DNA from: JAEUHQ01 sp964538915
GTDB taxonomy: Bacteria > Planctomycetota > UBA1135 > UBA2386
NCBI GenBank assembly: GCA_964538915.1
Contig: CAZIFB010000016.1
Coordinates: forward strand, 25,012 to 89,011
Reading direction: 5' to 3'
Length of the DNA stretch: 64,000 nucleotides
Shown here: positions 24,103 to 34,725 of the stretch, in pieces
Layout of the letters: every line of letters starts with the position of its first letter
How positions within the stretch are numbered: position 1 is the first letter of the stretch
Notes under the pieces: generated by a model
What the model was told of the DNA's origin: nothing
The model's input: the letters and a program-made list of their open reading frames with translations, nothing else
Database searches by the model: none
Translations under genes and position numbers: made by a program

Positions 24103-24576
24103 GTGGCCAACTTCAACAAAGTGCTCCTGATGGGCAACCTCACTCGCGACGTCGAACTGCGCCACACGCAGAGCGGCATGGCGCTCGCCAAATTCGGCAT
24201 GGCGATCAATCGCAAGTGGTCGCAGAACGGTGAGCAGAAGGAGTCGACGTGCTTCGTGGACCTCACGGCATGGGGGCGTCAGGCCGAACTGCTGAGTCAG
24301 TATGTGAAGAAGGGCAGCCAGCTCTTCGTGGAGGGCCGCCTCGAGTACTCGACCTGGGAGAGCCAGGAGGACGGCAAGAAGCGGAGCAAGCTCGAAGTCG
24401 TCGTCGAGAACTTCCAGTTCATGGGCTCGGGCCGCGGCGGTGCCGGCGGCGGCGAGGAAGGTGGCGGTGGCGGTGGCGAGCGACGCGGCGGCGGTGGCGG
24501 TGGTCCGCGCAAGGCCGCGCCGGCGAGCGAGGGCCAGGCGGGCGGTGACGTCGACTACGGCGACATCCCGTTCTGA
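24103..24576 (+). CDS. ssb: single-stranded DNA-binding protein
   Basis: SSB, 157 residues. The OB-fold fills residues 1-110: ANFNKVLLMGNLTRDVELRH at the start, STCFVDLTAWGRQAELLSQY, and GSQLFVEGRLEYSTWESQ. A Gly-rich flexible linker follows, and the protein ends in the acidic tip DVDYGDIPF, through which SSB recruits repair and replication proteins. The start is a GTG at 24103. A TAGGAT sequence at 24028-24033 is a possible -10 box. No rpsR or rpsF gene is linked, in contrast with many bacteria. Confidence 0.96.
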   Translation: MANFNKVLLMGNLTRDVELRHTQSGMALAKFGMAINRKWSQNGEQKESTCFVDLTAWGRQAELLSQYVKKGSQLFVEGRLEYSTWESQEDGKKRSKLEVVVENFQFMGSGRGGAGGGEEGGGGGGERRGGGGGGPRKAAPASEGQAGGDVDYGDIPF

Positions 24577-24893
24577 ACGGACCGCCCGCTTCGCGCAGGA
24601 CCCTGCCGCGATGCTGCGGCTCGCAGCTCCGGTTCTGAGGAAGAGCGGACCGTGCAGGGGCTGCGCCGTCTCTTTGCAGGACCGCAGCGGCACGAGGGCG
24701 GCATGAAAGGATGGTGAATCCGCGCGGCACTTCGCGGCGGGGAAGGGACGGTGGCAAGGCTCGTTGGCCTCGGACTGTTCGCTGCGGCGAACGGACGAGC
24801 GCGTTTTCGTGGCGACAGGCGCCTTGCGATCGGTGGCGCCATGCCTAGCCTGTTCGCCCCGCGAAGCCCCAGCGGGGTTTAGTTCCGCACCCG
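24577..24893. other. 317-base stretch without a gene
   Basis: Nothing protein-coding is convincing here. A 6-bp hairpin with a three-base loop (GCTGCG and CGCAGC, 24613-24627) lies soon after ssb and could mark its 3' end, though it has no T tract. A TAGCCT sequence at 24846-24851 may be the -10 box of the next gene, and CCCCGC/GCGGGG forms a small hairpin in its leader. Two short minus-strand ORFs look like antisense noise. Confidence 0.4.
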
Positions 24894-26333
24894 ATGCCGC
24901 TCAGCACCTCGCTCTTCGTCCGCGCGACCTGTGTCGCCGCGCTCGCCGCCGTCGTGGCCCCGTCGCAGTCGCCGCCGCCCGGCTTCGTCTACGAAACCCT
25001 TTCGGTCGGCGGCCTGGACAGTGTCACCGCGATGGCGTTCCTGCCCGATGGGCGCCTGCTCCTGACCGAGCGTGAGACCGGGAGGATCCGTGTGTTCGTC
25101 GACGGTGCACTGCAGGCGACGCCCTGGGCGACGATCGCGGTGGACGGCGGCGGTTCGTACGCCGAACAGGGCCTGCTCGGCATCGCCGTGGATCCTGGGT
25201 TCCTCACCACCGGCTACGTCTACGTCTACTACACCGATCCGTCCGGCAACGAGAACCGCATCGCGCGGTTGCGCGACGCCGGCGGCATCGGGACGGCTTT
25301 CACGGTGCTGACACCGAGCGGCGCGATCCCGGCGATCCAGTACCACAACAGCGGTGCGATGGTGTTCGGGGCCGACGGCACGTTGTTCGTCGCGACGGGC
25401 GAGAGCCTGTTCGGGCCGCACGCGCAGGACCTGAACGACTGGCGCGGCAAGGTGCTGCGGTTCGAGGTGCCGGATCTCACGATCCCCGCGAGCAATCCGT
25501 TCCCGAACAGTCCCGTCTGGTCGTACGGCCATCGCAACCACTTCGGCTTCGCCGTCCACCCGGTCACTGGTGACCTCTACCAGACGGAGAACGGCGGCGG
25601 CCTGATGGACGAGCTGAATCGCATCGTCCCGGGCGGCAACTACGGCTGGCCGATGGTGGAAGGCTTCGAGACGACGCCGGACCCGGCCCTCGTCGATCCG
25701 ATCGCGTGCTACGGGCCGCCGATCGCGCCGACGGGCATGTGCTTCTACTCGGGCAGCCTCTACCCCGACGTGCTGCGCAACGCGTGGTTCTTCACCGACT
25801 ACAACCAGGGCGCCGTGCGCGTCGTGGCCCTCGATGCAACCGGCGTCGGCGTCGGAGCGCAGATCGTGTTCGACGACCACCCGGGCGCCGGATTCGCCGT
25901 GACGATGGGGCCCGACGGCAACCTGTGGTTCCTCGCGAACGACAACTACGGCTACGGCGCGGACGAGCTCGGCCGCTACGTCTTCCAGCCCGGGCCGTGG
26001 CCGGGGCTGAACGTGATGTCGGTGTCGAACAAGACGCTCGGCGGCTCCATCACCGTGGGCATTCACGGAAGCGCGGGTGGCATCGGCGTCGGTTGGTTGT
26101 CCCTCGCCGTCGCGCCGGGTCCGGTGCCGACGCCGTTCGGCGACCTGTTCGTTCCGCTCGACGTGGTGCTGTCGGCGGTGTGGATCGGCAACGACGACCG
26201 CGGCTACCTCGCCTGGCCGGTGCCGTCGGATCGCACCCTGCTCGGCAGCACGATCCACGCGCAAGGGCTGCACCTCGACGCCGCGGGCCAGCTGCTGCTG
26301 ACCAACGCGACGGACTTCGTCGTCCGCGGCTGA
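24894..26333 (+). CDS. exported glucose/sorbosone dehydrogenase-like protein
   Basis: A 479-residue secreted protein: the signal peptide runs to about residue 24 (VAALAAVVAPSQS). Residues 30-350 form a six-bladed propeller of the soluble PQQ-dependent sugar dehydrogenase (GSDH) family, with FLPDGRLLLTERETGRIRVF, GLLGIAVDPGF, IQYHNSGAMVFGADGTLFVA and VPGGNYGWPMVEG. The His in YHNSG and the Arg in GHRNHFGF are family positions. The last 110 residues are not part of the enzyme; they end in LDAAGQLLLTNATDF and resemble the C-terminal module of the exported propeller proteins further on. A PQQ-linked sugar oxidation in the periplasm or outside the cell is likely but not certain. Confidence 0.86.
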   Translation: MPLSTSLFVRATCVAALAAVVAPSQSPPPGFVYETLSVGGLDSVTAMAFLPDGRLLLTERETGRIRVFVDGALQATPWATIAVDGGGSYAEQGLLGIAVDPGFLTTGYVYVYYTDPSGNENRIARLRDAGGIGTAFTVLTPSGAIPAIQYHNSGAMVFGADGTLFVATGESLFGPHAQDLNDWRGKVLRFEVPDLTIPASNPFPNSPVWSYGHRNHFGFAVHPVTGDLYQTENGGGLMDELNRIVPGGNYGWPMVEGFETTPDPALVDPIACYGPPIAPTGMCFYSGSLYPDVLRNAWFFTDYNQGAVRVVALDATGVGVGAQIVFDDHPGAGFAVTMGPDGNLWFLANDNYGYGADELGRYVFQPGPWPGLNVMSVSNKTLGGSITVGIHGSAGGIGVGWLSLAVAPGPVPTPFGDLFVPLDVVLSAVWIGNDDRGYLAWPVPSDRTLLGSTIHAQGLHLDAAGQLLLTNATDFVVRG

Positions 26334-26346
26334 CCGCGGCCCGCCG

Positions 26347-28041
<1,695 letters not shown>

Positions 28042-28162
28042 CGGGGCGAGGACGATCGCGGGCCGTCGGACCGAATGCAAACGGCGCTCGGCGCGGCCGG
28101 CGGAAAGCCGCATCGGCGGGCCCCGGGGTGCCGTTTCGAGGGCTGGCGGGCATGATGCCCCG

Positions 28163-29266
28163 ATGCGCTCCGTTCCCTCGCTCTCGTGCGTAGCCGCGTG
28201 CCTCGTGTGCACGGCGCCGCTCGTGTCCCAGCAGACGCTCACGGTCGGTCCGGGCCAGACCTGGTCGACGATCGGAGCCGCCATCGCCGCCGCGGCACCC
28301 GGCGACACGGTGCTCGTGATCGGGGGCAGCTACTTCGAAAGCATCGACATCTCGAAGAAGCTGCAGGTGATCGGCCGCGGAGCGCTGCTGCGGACCCAGT
28401 TCCTGCCGCAGGTCTCGGTCCGCGTGCACGACCTCGGCCCGAACGATCCGGTCGTGTTCAGCGGCTTCACGCTGCAGAGCCTGAGCGGCTTTTCGATGGG
28501 CCTCTCGATCGAACGCTGCGCGGGACCGGTCGTCGTGCACGAACTGCGCAACCAGGGTGGTACCGAGATGTGGGGTCTCGGCATCGTCGATTCACCGCAG
28601 GTCCACGTCGCCCGTTCGTTGTTCTACTCGGTTCGGGCGACGGACTCCGTCGTGATGCTCGAGCAGTGCGTGATGGACCCGGCGAGCTTTGCCTTCGGCG
28701 TGTGGGCCACTTCCAGCATCGTGTCGCTCGTTGCGTGCTCGGCCCACGGTGCTCTCCCCGGAACCTCGGCGGTGCGGCTCGAGGGCGGCAGCGCGCTGGC
28801 TGCGACGCTGTCGTCGCTGAATCCGGTCGGGACGTCGCCGTTGCCGGGCATCGACGCAGTCGACTCGGACCTCGTGCTCCTCGACTCGACGGCGCAGGTC
28901 GGTTCGCTCGGCGGCGCCCCTCCCGTCGCCGGAACGGTTCCCGTGGTGCGCGACTTCACGAGCCTGCGGGCGTCGAGCGACGGCGCCGTGTTGTCGGCCA
29001 GGGCGCACGGACCGGCGGGCGAGATCTTCGTCACCGCGTTCAGTGGGGTCGCTCCGGCGGTCGCGACGCCGTTCGGCGTCACGTGGCTCGATCTCACGGC
29101 GTTCGGGACGCTCTACGCCGGAGTACACGACCCGGTGACACGCGACCACGTCGCGACCTTCGCCCATCCGCCGATGCCCGCCGGAACGACGTTTGCGCTG
29201 CAGACGATCGGGCTCGGTGTGGACGGGATCCGGCTCGGCGTGCCGACGGTGCTGTCGCTGCCCTGA
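28163..29266 (+). CDS. exported beta-helix-like protein
   Basis: A 367-residue secreted protein: MRSVPSLSCVAACLVCTAPL is the signal peptide. The next part (TLTVGPGQTWSTIGAAIAAA, then APGDTVLVIGGSY) is the usual entry of right-handed beta-helix proteins, and the following 200 residues repeat short strand units such as VVFSGFTLQSLSGFSMGLSI and VVMLEQCVMDPASF. No catalytic residues of pectate lyases are recognised. The last 90 residues (GPAGEIFVTAFSGV to the end) look like another version of the C-terminal module of the neighbouring exported proteins. A CATGAT sequence ends six bases before the ATG, which may be a -10 box for a leaderless message. Confidence 0.78.
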   Translation: MRSVPSLSCVAACLVCTAPLVSQQTLTVGPGQTWSTIGAAIAAAAPGDTVLVIGGSYFESIDISKKLQVIGRGALLRTQFLPQVSVRVHDLGPNDPVVFSGFTLQSLSGFSMGLSIERCAGPVVVHELRNQGGTEMWGLGIVDSPQVHVARSLFYSVRATDSVVMLEQCVMDPASFAFGVWATSSIVSLVACSAHGALPGTSAVRLEGGSALAATLSSLNPVGTSPLPGIDAVDSDLVLLDSTAQVGSLGGAPPVAGTVPVVRDFTSLRASSDGAVLSARAHGPAGEIFVTAFSGVAPAVATPFGVTWLDLTAFGTLYAGVHDPVTRDHVATFAHPPMPAGTTFALQTIGLGVDGIRLGVPTVLSLP

Positions 29267-29429
29267 CGGGGTCGGGGGGAGGACGGTTTCGCCGGGCGCT
29301 TCCTGACCGGCGGGAATCCGCGAACGGGCGGACGGGGCGCGTCGCTCGAGCGCCACCCGGTCGCCGCGTGGTGCCGGACGAAATCCCGTCACGGCGCGCG
29401 GCCCGGTGCATCCCACGCCGCGGAACCCC

Positions 29430-31985
29430 ATGAACTCGAAGCGCTTCGTCCTCCCGTTCGTCACCGGCGCGGTCCTCGTCGCGGCGGCACGCAGCCAGTG
29501 CGACCTCTCGGCGATCCCCGGCGACCCGATGCGCGACCTGCGGGGCCACGTCGATTCGCTCGCGTTGTTCGATCCCGACGGTGCGGCGGGGCCGCTGCCG
29601 ACCCATCTCGTCGCGGGCGGGACCTTCGACGTGGGGGCCGTGGCGAACGAGCACGTCGTGATGTGGAACGGCACGACGTGGGTGAACACGAACGCACCGT
29701 TCGGGGCGGTCGCGGCGATGGTCGTCTGGAACAACCTGCTGGTCGCCGCCAGCGAGGAAGTGCTCTGGACCTTCGACGGCACGACGTGGAGCCTGCTCGC
29801 CGGCGGGGAAGAGGGGTCGCCGACTGCGCCGCTGCCCGGCGTCGTCAACGCGCTCGCGGTGTGGAACGGCGACCTCGTCGTCGGCGGGCGCTTCTCGCGC
29901 ATCACCGCTCCGTTCGTCTCGGTGAACGCGATGCACGTCGCGAAGCTGAGCGCGACGACCGGCTGGTCGGTATTCGGTACGGGTCCGACGACGACCAACA
30001 TGTCCGGGGCGAACGTGCGCGCACTCGCGGTGTTCAACAACACGGTGTGGGTCGGCCTCGGCTGCAACACGAACTTCTCCGCCACCGCGACGCTGCAGTT
30101 CTGGAACGGGGGCGCGTGGACGCCGCAGGCCGGCTGGACCGATCCGATCGACACGTTGGCCGCGCGCATCGGGACCGCGATCACCAACTCGTGGCTCTTC
30201 GCGGCTGCGCACTCGCTGACCACGCCCACGTTCTCCGTCGCGGGCTTCAATCCGGTGCTCGGCACGACGAACACGTTCGCGGCGCCGCCGGCCGCGGGCG
30301 TCGGCAAGCTCGAGCAGATCTTCGTCCGCGGCACCGGCCTCACCACGTACGAGGTCGCGTGCACGATCACGACGAACGGCACCGACAAGGTGTGGCGGTG
30401 GACCGCGGCGGGCGGCTGGGTCGCGCTCCCGGCTCTCACGGACTCCGCCGGTGCCGTCACGGCGACGCGGGTGTCGTACTTCGGCAATCGCTACGTGGCC
30501 GGCTTCCGCTGCGCCGGCGGTGTGCCGCGGGGACTGCGATCGCACGACAGCGTGCTGGCACAGTGGGTGCCGTACGCCGGCGGGGGCTTCGACGACCGCG
30601 TCCACTGCGTGTGCCAGGACGGCGCGGAGCTGGTGATCGGCGGCGAGTTCGCTTCGATCGGCGGCGCGACCGTGAATTGCATCGCTCGCGGCCACGCGGG
30701 CGCGTGGCAACCGCTCGGGAGCGGGTTCGCATCGTCGCCGTTCGGTGTCAGGGCGGTCGCGAGGCTCGCGAACGGCGACCTCGTCGCGGGCGGCGGCTTC
30801 GCATCGCTCGGCGACGGCACGCCGATGAGCGGCATCGCGCGCTGGAACGGTTCCGCGTGGAGCCCGCTCGGCAGCGGCGTCGACGGCGTGGTCGAAGCGC
30901 TGCTGCCGCTGCCGAACGGCGACCTGATCGCCGGCGGCTGGTTCACCACGGCCGGCGGGCAGCCAGTCAACCGGATCGCCCGGTGGAACGGCAGCTCGTG
31001 GGCGCCGCTCGGCACCGGGTGCTCCTCCGGCGTGAATGCGCTCCTGCTGGCCGCCAACGGCGACATCGTGGCGGGCGGCGCGTTCGTCACCGCGGGCGGG
31101 CTCACCGCCAACGGGATCGCGCGCTGGAACGGCACGGCGTGGTCGACCTTCGGTTCGGGCTTCACCGACCAGGTGTACGCGCTCACGGAGACGCCGGCCG
31201 GCATCGTCGCGGGAGGTGTGTTCCTGACCGCTGGCTCGCTCTCGACGCGATACCTGGCGCGGTGGACCGGCTCGTCGTGGGTGCCGTTCGGCCCGCTGCC
31301 GCTGCAACCGGACCGCCCGGTGTACGCGCTGGCCACGCTGCCGGGCGGCGAGCCGGTCGTCGGCGGTGCGAGCTTCACCGTGGGAACCGCGACCCAGACC
31401 TGCGCCGCGGTGTGGCGCGGCACCGCGTGGGAGTCGCTGTCGGTCGTCGGCGACGAAGTGCGCGGCATGGTCATGGCGAGCGACGGAAAGCTGTGTCTCG
31501 CCGGGTCGTTCCGCCGCGTCGAGGCGACGATCTCGGCGAACGTCGCAGCGGTCGTGACGTCGTGCGGTGCCAGCGCGGCGACCTTCGCCGCCGGGTGTGC
31601 GGGCTCCGGCGGAGCGAACACGCTCTCGGCGCTGACGCTGCCCTGGGCCGACGGAACGCTGCGCGCGCTGGGGACGGGGCTGCCTGCCAACGCCCTCGTG
31701 CTGGTCGTCACGAGCGTCACGCCCGTTGCGCCGGGAGTGCCGTTGTCGCTCCTGTTCGCCGAGGGTGGTGCGGGGTGCAACCTCGCGGTCGCTCCCGACA
31801 TCCTCGGCATCGTGATCCCGGCGGCGGGGGCGGCGCCGTACGAGCTGTCGCTCCCGGACACCCCGCCGATCGTCGGCGTCGTCTTCTACCAGCAGATGGT
31901 CCCGATCGAGTTCGACCCCGGCACCGGCGCCTGGGTCGCGGTCACGGCGACGAACTCGCTCCAGTTCGTCGCGGGCCGGTTCTGA
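29430..31985 (+). CDS. exported beta-propeller protein, paralogue 1 of 4
   Basis: An 851-residue secreted protein and the first of four tandem paralogues. The signal peptide is MNSKRFVLPFVTGAVLVAAA, followed by SQCDLSAIPGDP. The body is built of repeats of about 45 residues of the form 'NGDLVAGG-F---GG---N-IARWNG--W-PLG-G', for example PNGDLIAGGWFTTAGGQPVN and ANGDIVAGGAFVTAGG; they resemble Delta-60/kelch-like blades and probably make two propellers. The C-terminal module begins near CAGSGGANTLSALTLPWADG and ends TATNSLQFVAGRF. GTG 29406 would be an in-frame alternative start but spoils the signal peptide. It is most similar to paralogue 2. Likely a cell-surface or wall-associated binding protein; no enzyme motif is seen. 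Confidence 0.85.
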   Translation: MNSKRFVLPFVTGAVLVAAARSQCDLSAIPGDPMRDLRGHVDSLALFDPDGAAGPLPTHLVAGGTFDVGAVANEHVVMWNGTTWVNTNAPFGAVAAMVVWNNLLVAASEEVLWTFDGTTWSLLAGGEEGSPTAPLPGVVNALAVWNGDLVVGGRFSRITAPFVSVNAMHVAKLSATTGWSVFGTGPTTTNMSGANVRALAVFNNTVWVGLGCNTNFSATATLQFWNGGAWTPQAGWTDPIDTLAARIGTAITNSWLFAAAHSLTTPTFSVAGFNPVLGTTNTFAAPPAAGVGKLEQIFVRGTGLTTYEVACTITTNGTDKVWRWTAAGGWVALPALTDSAGAVTATRVSYFGNRYVAGFRCAGGVPRGLRSHDSVLAQWVPYAGGGFDDRVHCVCQDGAELVIGGEFASIGGATVNCIARGHAGAWQPLGSGFASSPFGVRAVARLANGDLVAGGGFASLGDGTPMSGIARWNGSAWSPLGSGVDGVVEALLPLPNGDLIAGGWFTTAGGQPVNRIARWNGSSWAPLGTGCSSGVNALLLAANGDIVAGGAFVTAGGLTANGIARWNGTAWSTFGSGFTDQVYALTETPAGIVAGGVFLTAGSLSTRYLARWTGSSWVPFGPLPLQPDRPVYALATLPGGEPVVGGASFTVGTATQTCAAVWRGTAWESLSVVGDEVRGMVMASDGKLCLAGSFRRVEATISANVAAVVTSCGASAATFAAGCAGSGGANTLSALTLPWADGTLRALGTGLPANALVLVVTSVTPVAPGVPLSLLFAEGGAGCNLAVAPDILGIVIPAAGAAPYELSLPDTPPIVGVVFYQQMVPIEFDPGTGAWVAVTATNSLQFVAGRF

Positions 31986-32178
31986 CCGTCGCGCCGCCGA
32001 GCGGGGGCCGCGAAAACGCAGGATCCGCGAACACCGGCGCCGCCGCGTCGCTCGACGGCAGTTCGCGGGTTGCCGCGCATCCTTTGCCCTGCATCGGTGC
32101 GCCCGGCCCGCGAATCGGGGCGTTCGCCTTTCCGCGTCACGCCGCCGCGCCGTCCGCATCCCGCTTCCGGAGGCAACC

Positions 32179-34725
32179 ATGCTCCCGTTCCAGCGCCACT
32201 CCCTGTTCTCCCTCCTGGCCGTCCTGGCGACCGTTTCCGCGGTCCGTGGCCAGTGCACCCTGTCCGCGCTCCCCGGCGACGGTCTCCGTCAGCTGCAAGG
32301 GACGGTCGATGCCCTTGCGACCTTCGACCCCGATGGCGCCGGGCCGCTGCCCCTGCAACTGGTCGCCGGCGGCACGTTCGACGTCGCCCACGCGAACAAC
32401 GAGCACGTCGCCCTGTGGGACGGGTCCGTGTGGACCCCGACGGGCGCGAACTTCGGTCACGTCTCGCACCTCATCGTGTGGAACGGGCTGCTCGTGGCCG
32501 CGGCCGACGAACTCCTCTACACGTTCGACGGCACGACGTGGACCCTGCTCGCCGGCGTCGAGGAGGGATCGCCGACGGCGCCGCTGCCCGGTGCCGTCAA
32601 CGCGCTGACCCTCTGGAACGGAGACCTCGTCGTCGGCGGTCGCTTCGCGCGCGTCACCGCGCCGTTCGTGTCGCAGAACGCGAACATGGTCGCGAAGTTG
32701 AACGCGTCGACCGGCTGGTCCGCGCTCGGCTCCGGCCCGACGACGACGGGGATGACGGGACCTCAGGTGCGGGCGCTCGCGATCTTCAACAACACCGTCT
32801 GGGCGGGTCTCGGCTGCAACACGAACTTCTCCAACACGCCGACGCTGCAGTTCCTCAACGGCGCGGCCTGGAACTTCCAGGGTGCCGAGGCCGATCCCGT
32901 CGATGCGCTCGCGGCACGCATAGGCCTCGCGATCACGAGTTCCTGGCTGTTCGTCGCGCGCCACGTGCTCTTCGCCAACTCGGTGTCGCTGGTCGGGATC
33001 AATCCAGTGCTCGGCACGACGACGACGATCACCGCGCCTCCGGCGGCCGGCACCGCCAGCATCGACCAGATCTTCGTCCGTGGCACGGGCGTCAACTCGT
33101 ACGAGGTCGCGTGCACGATCACGCCGTCGGGGACGAACTGGGCCCGCGTGTGGCGCTGGACCGCGTCCGGCGGCTGGACCTCGCTGCCGTTGCTTTTCTT
33201 CACAGGTCCCGTCCGTGTGGCCTACTTCGGCGGCCGCTACGTCGCCGGTGTGCACGGCTGGACTCCCGACCTCGGCAGCGTGGTCGCGCACGACAGCGCG
33301 GGGGCGACGTGGACGGATTTGCTCGGCCCCGGCTTCGACAGCCACGTCCTGACCCTGTGCCACGACGGCGACGACCTGGTGATCGGCGGCCGGTTCACGA
33401 CCGCGGGGGCTGCGACCCTGAACCGCATCGCGCGCGGCCATGCCAATAACTGGTCGCCGCTCGGCCAGGGCTTCGGCGACGCCGTGCTCGCGGTCGCCCG
33501 CATGCCCAACGGCGACATCGTCGCCGGCGGCAGCTTCGTCGCGCTCGGCGACGGCACGCCGGTGTCGCACATCGCCCGCTGGAACGGTGCTTCGTGGAGT
33601 CCTCTCGGAGCTGGACTCGACGGCGACGTGCAGGCGCTCCTCGCGCTGCCGAACGGGGACCTGATCGCGGCGGGCAAGTTCCTCACTTCGGGCGCGACGC
33701 AGGTCGGCTACGTCGCCCGTTGGAACGGCAGCACCTGGTCGTCGCTCGGCGGCGGCTGCAATTCGTGGGTCTACGCGCTCGCACTGGCGGCAAACGGCGA
33801 CATCCTCGTGGGCGGCACCTTCAGCCTGGCGGGATCCACCCCGGCAGTGCGCGTCGCCCGCTGGAACGGCATCGCGTGGTCGGGCTTCGGTGCCGGGCTG
33901 AGCGGGGTCGTGTGGACGCTCGCGGAGACGAGCGAGGGGCTCGTGGCGGGCGGCGAGTTCCTGAACTCCGGCGGTGTGCCGGTGCCGCACGTCGCGAAGT
34001 GGGACGGGAACTTCTGGCGGCCGCTCGATCCGACGTCGGCGCCGTCGCAGCCGATCGTCGCGGTCACCGCGTTGCCGGGCGGCGGCGTCGTGGTCGGCGG
34101 TGCGCAGTTCTCGGTGCTCGCCGGCGGATCCCTGGTCGACACGTGCGCGGCCGCGTGGCGCGGGTCGTGGAGTTCGCTCGACGTGCAGGGCGCCGCCGTG
34201 TGGGCGATGCAGTCCGGCCTCGACGGCGGTCTCGCTCTGGGCGGCATCTTCACGAACGTCCTCGACGACGTCTCCGTGAACGTCGCGACGATCGTGTCGT
34301 CGTGCCCGGCGACCGCGTCGACCTTCGCACCGGGCTGCCCGAGTTCGGGCGGGTCCAACACGCTCGCGGCGCTGACGCTCCCTTGGGCGAACGGCACGTT
34401 CCGCGCCGAAGCGACGGGGCTTCCCGCGAACGCGATCGTGCTGGGGCTCACCAGCCTCGTGGGAGTGACGCCGGGCGTGCCGCTCGCGGCGTTGTTCGCG
34501 GAAGGCGTGCCCGGCTGCAACCTGAACGTCGCCCCCGACATCCTCACCGCGCAGTTCGCGGTGGCCGGCAAGGCGTCGACGGAGTTCTTCCTCCCGAACG
34601 TGCCGCCGATCGTCGGCGTCACCTTCTACCACCAGATGATCCCGATCGAGTTCGACGCGCTCACCGGCGCGTGGATCGCGATCACGGCGACCAACGCGCT
34701 GCAGCTCACCGGGGGGAGTTTCTGA
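32179..34725 (+). CDS. exported beta-propeller protein, paralogue 2 of 4
   Basis: An 848-residue secreted protein, close in sequence and length to paralogue 1: both share EEGSPTAPLPG, GLGCNTNFS and an almost equal order of blades. The signal peptide is MLPFQRHSLFSLLAVLATVS, with SAVRGQ before the mature start QCTLSALPGDG. GGAGG lies seven bases before the ATG, so translation uses a normal ribosome-binding site. Blade examples are LPNGDLIAAGKFLTSGATQ and ANGDILVGGTFSLAGS. The C-terminal module opens CPSSGGSNTLAALTLPWANG and ends TATNALQLTGGSF. Its stop overlaps the ATG of paralogue 3 by one base, so these two at least form an operon. Confidence 0.86.
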   Translation: MLPFQRHSLFSLLAVLATVSAVRGQCTLSALPGDGLRQLQGTVDALATFDPDGAGPLPLQLVAGGTFDVAHANNEHVALWDGSVWTPTGANFGHVSHLIVWNGLLVAAADELLYTFDGTTWTLLAGVEEGSPTAPLPGAVNALTLWNGDLVVGGRFARVTAPFVSQNANMVAKLNASTGWSALGSGPTTTGMTGPQVRALAIFNNTVWAGLGCNTNFSNTPTLQFLNGAAWNFQGAEADPVDALAARIGLAITSSWLFVARHVLFANSVSLVGINPVLGTTTTITAPPAAGTASIDQIFVRGTGVNSYEVACTITPSGTNWARVWRWTASGGWTSLPLLFFTGPVRVAYFGGRYVAGVHGWTPDLGSVVAHDSAGATWTDLLGPGFDSHVLTLCHDGDDLVIGGRFTTAGAATLNRIARGHANNWSPLGQGFGDAVLAVARMPNGDIVAGGSFVALGDGTPVSHIARWNGASWSPLGAGLDGDVQALLALPNGDLIAAGKFLTSGATQVGYVARWNGSTWSSLGGGCNSWVYALALAANGDILVGGTFSLAGSTPAVRVARWNGIAWSGFGAGLSGVVWTLAETSEGLVAGGEFLNSGGVPVPHVAKWDGNFWRPLDPTSAPSQPIVAVTALPGGGVVVGGAQFSVLAGGSLVDTCAAAWRGSWSSLDVQGAAVWAMQSGLDGGLALGGIFTNVLDDVSVNVATIVSSCPATASTFAPGCPSSGGSNTLAALTLPWANGTFRAEATGLPANAIVLGLTSLVGVTPGVPLAALFAEGVPGCNLNVAPDILTAQFAVAGKASTEFFLPNVPPIVGVTFYHQMIPIEFDALTGAWIAITATNALQLTGGSF

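Noticed and set aside
24577..24893. RNase P, tmRNA or SRP RNA in the gap after ssb
   Set aside because: I looked for the RNase P consensus, the tmRNA tag-coding region and the SRP tip and saw none. Only small hairpins are present.
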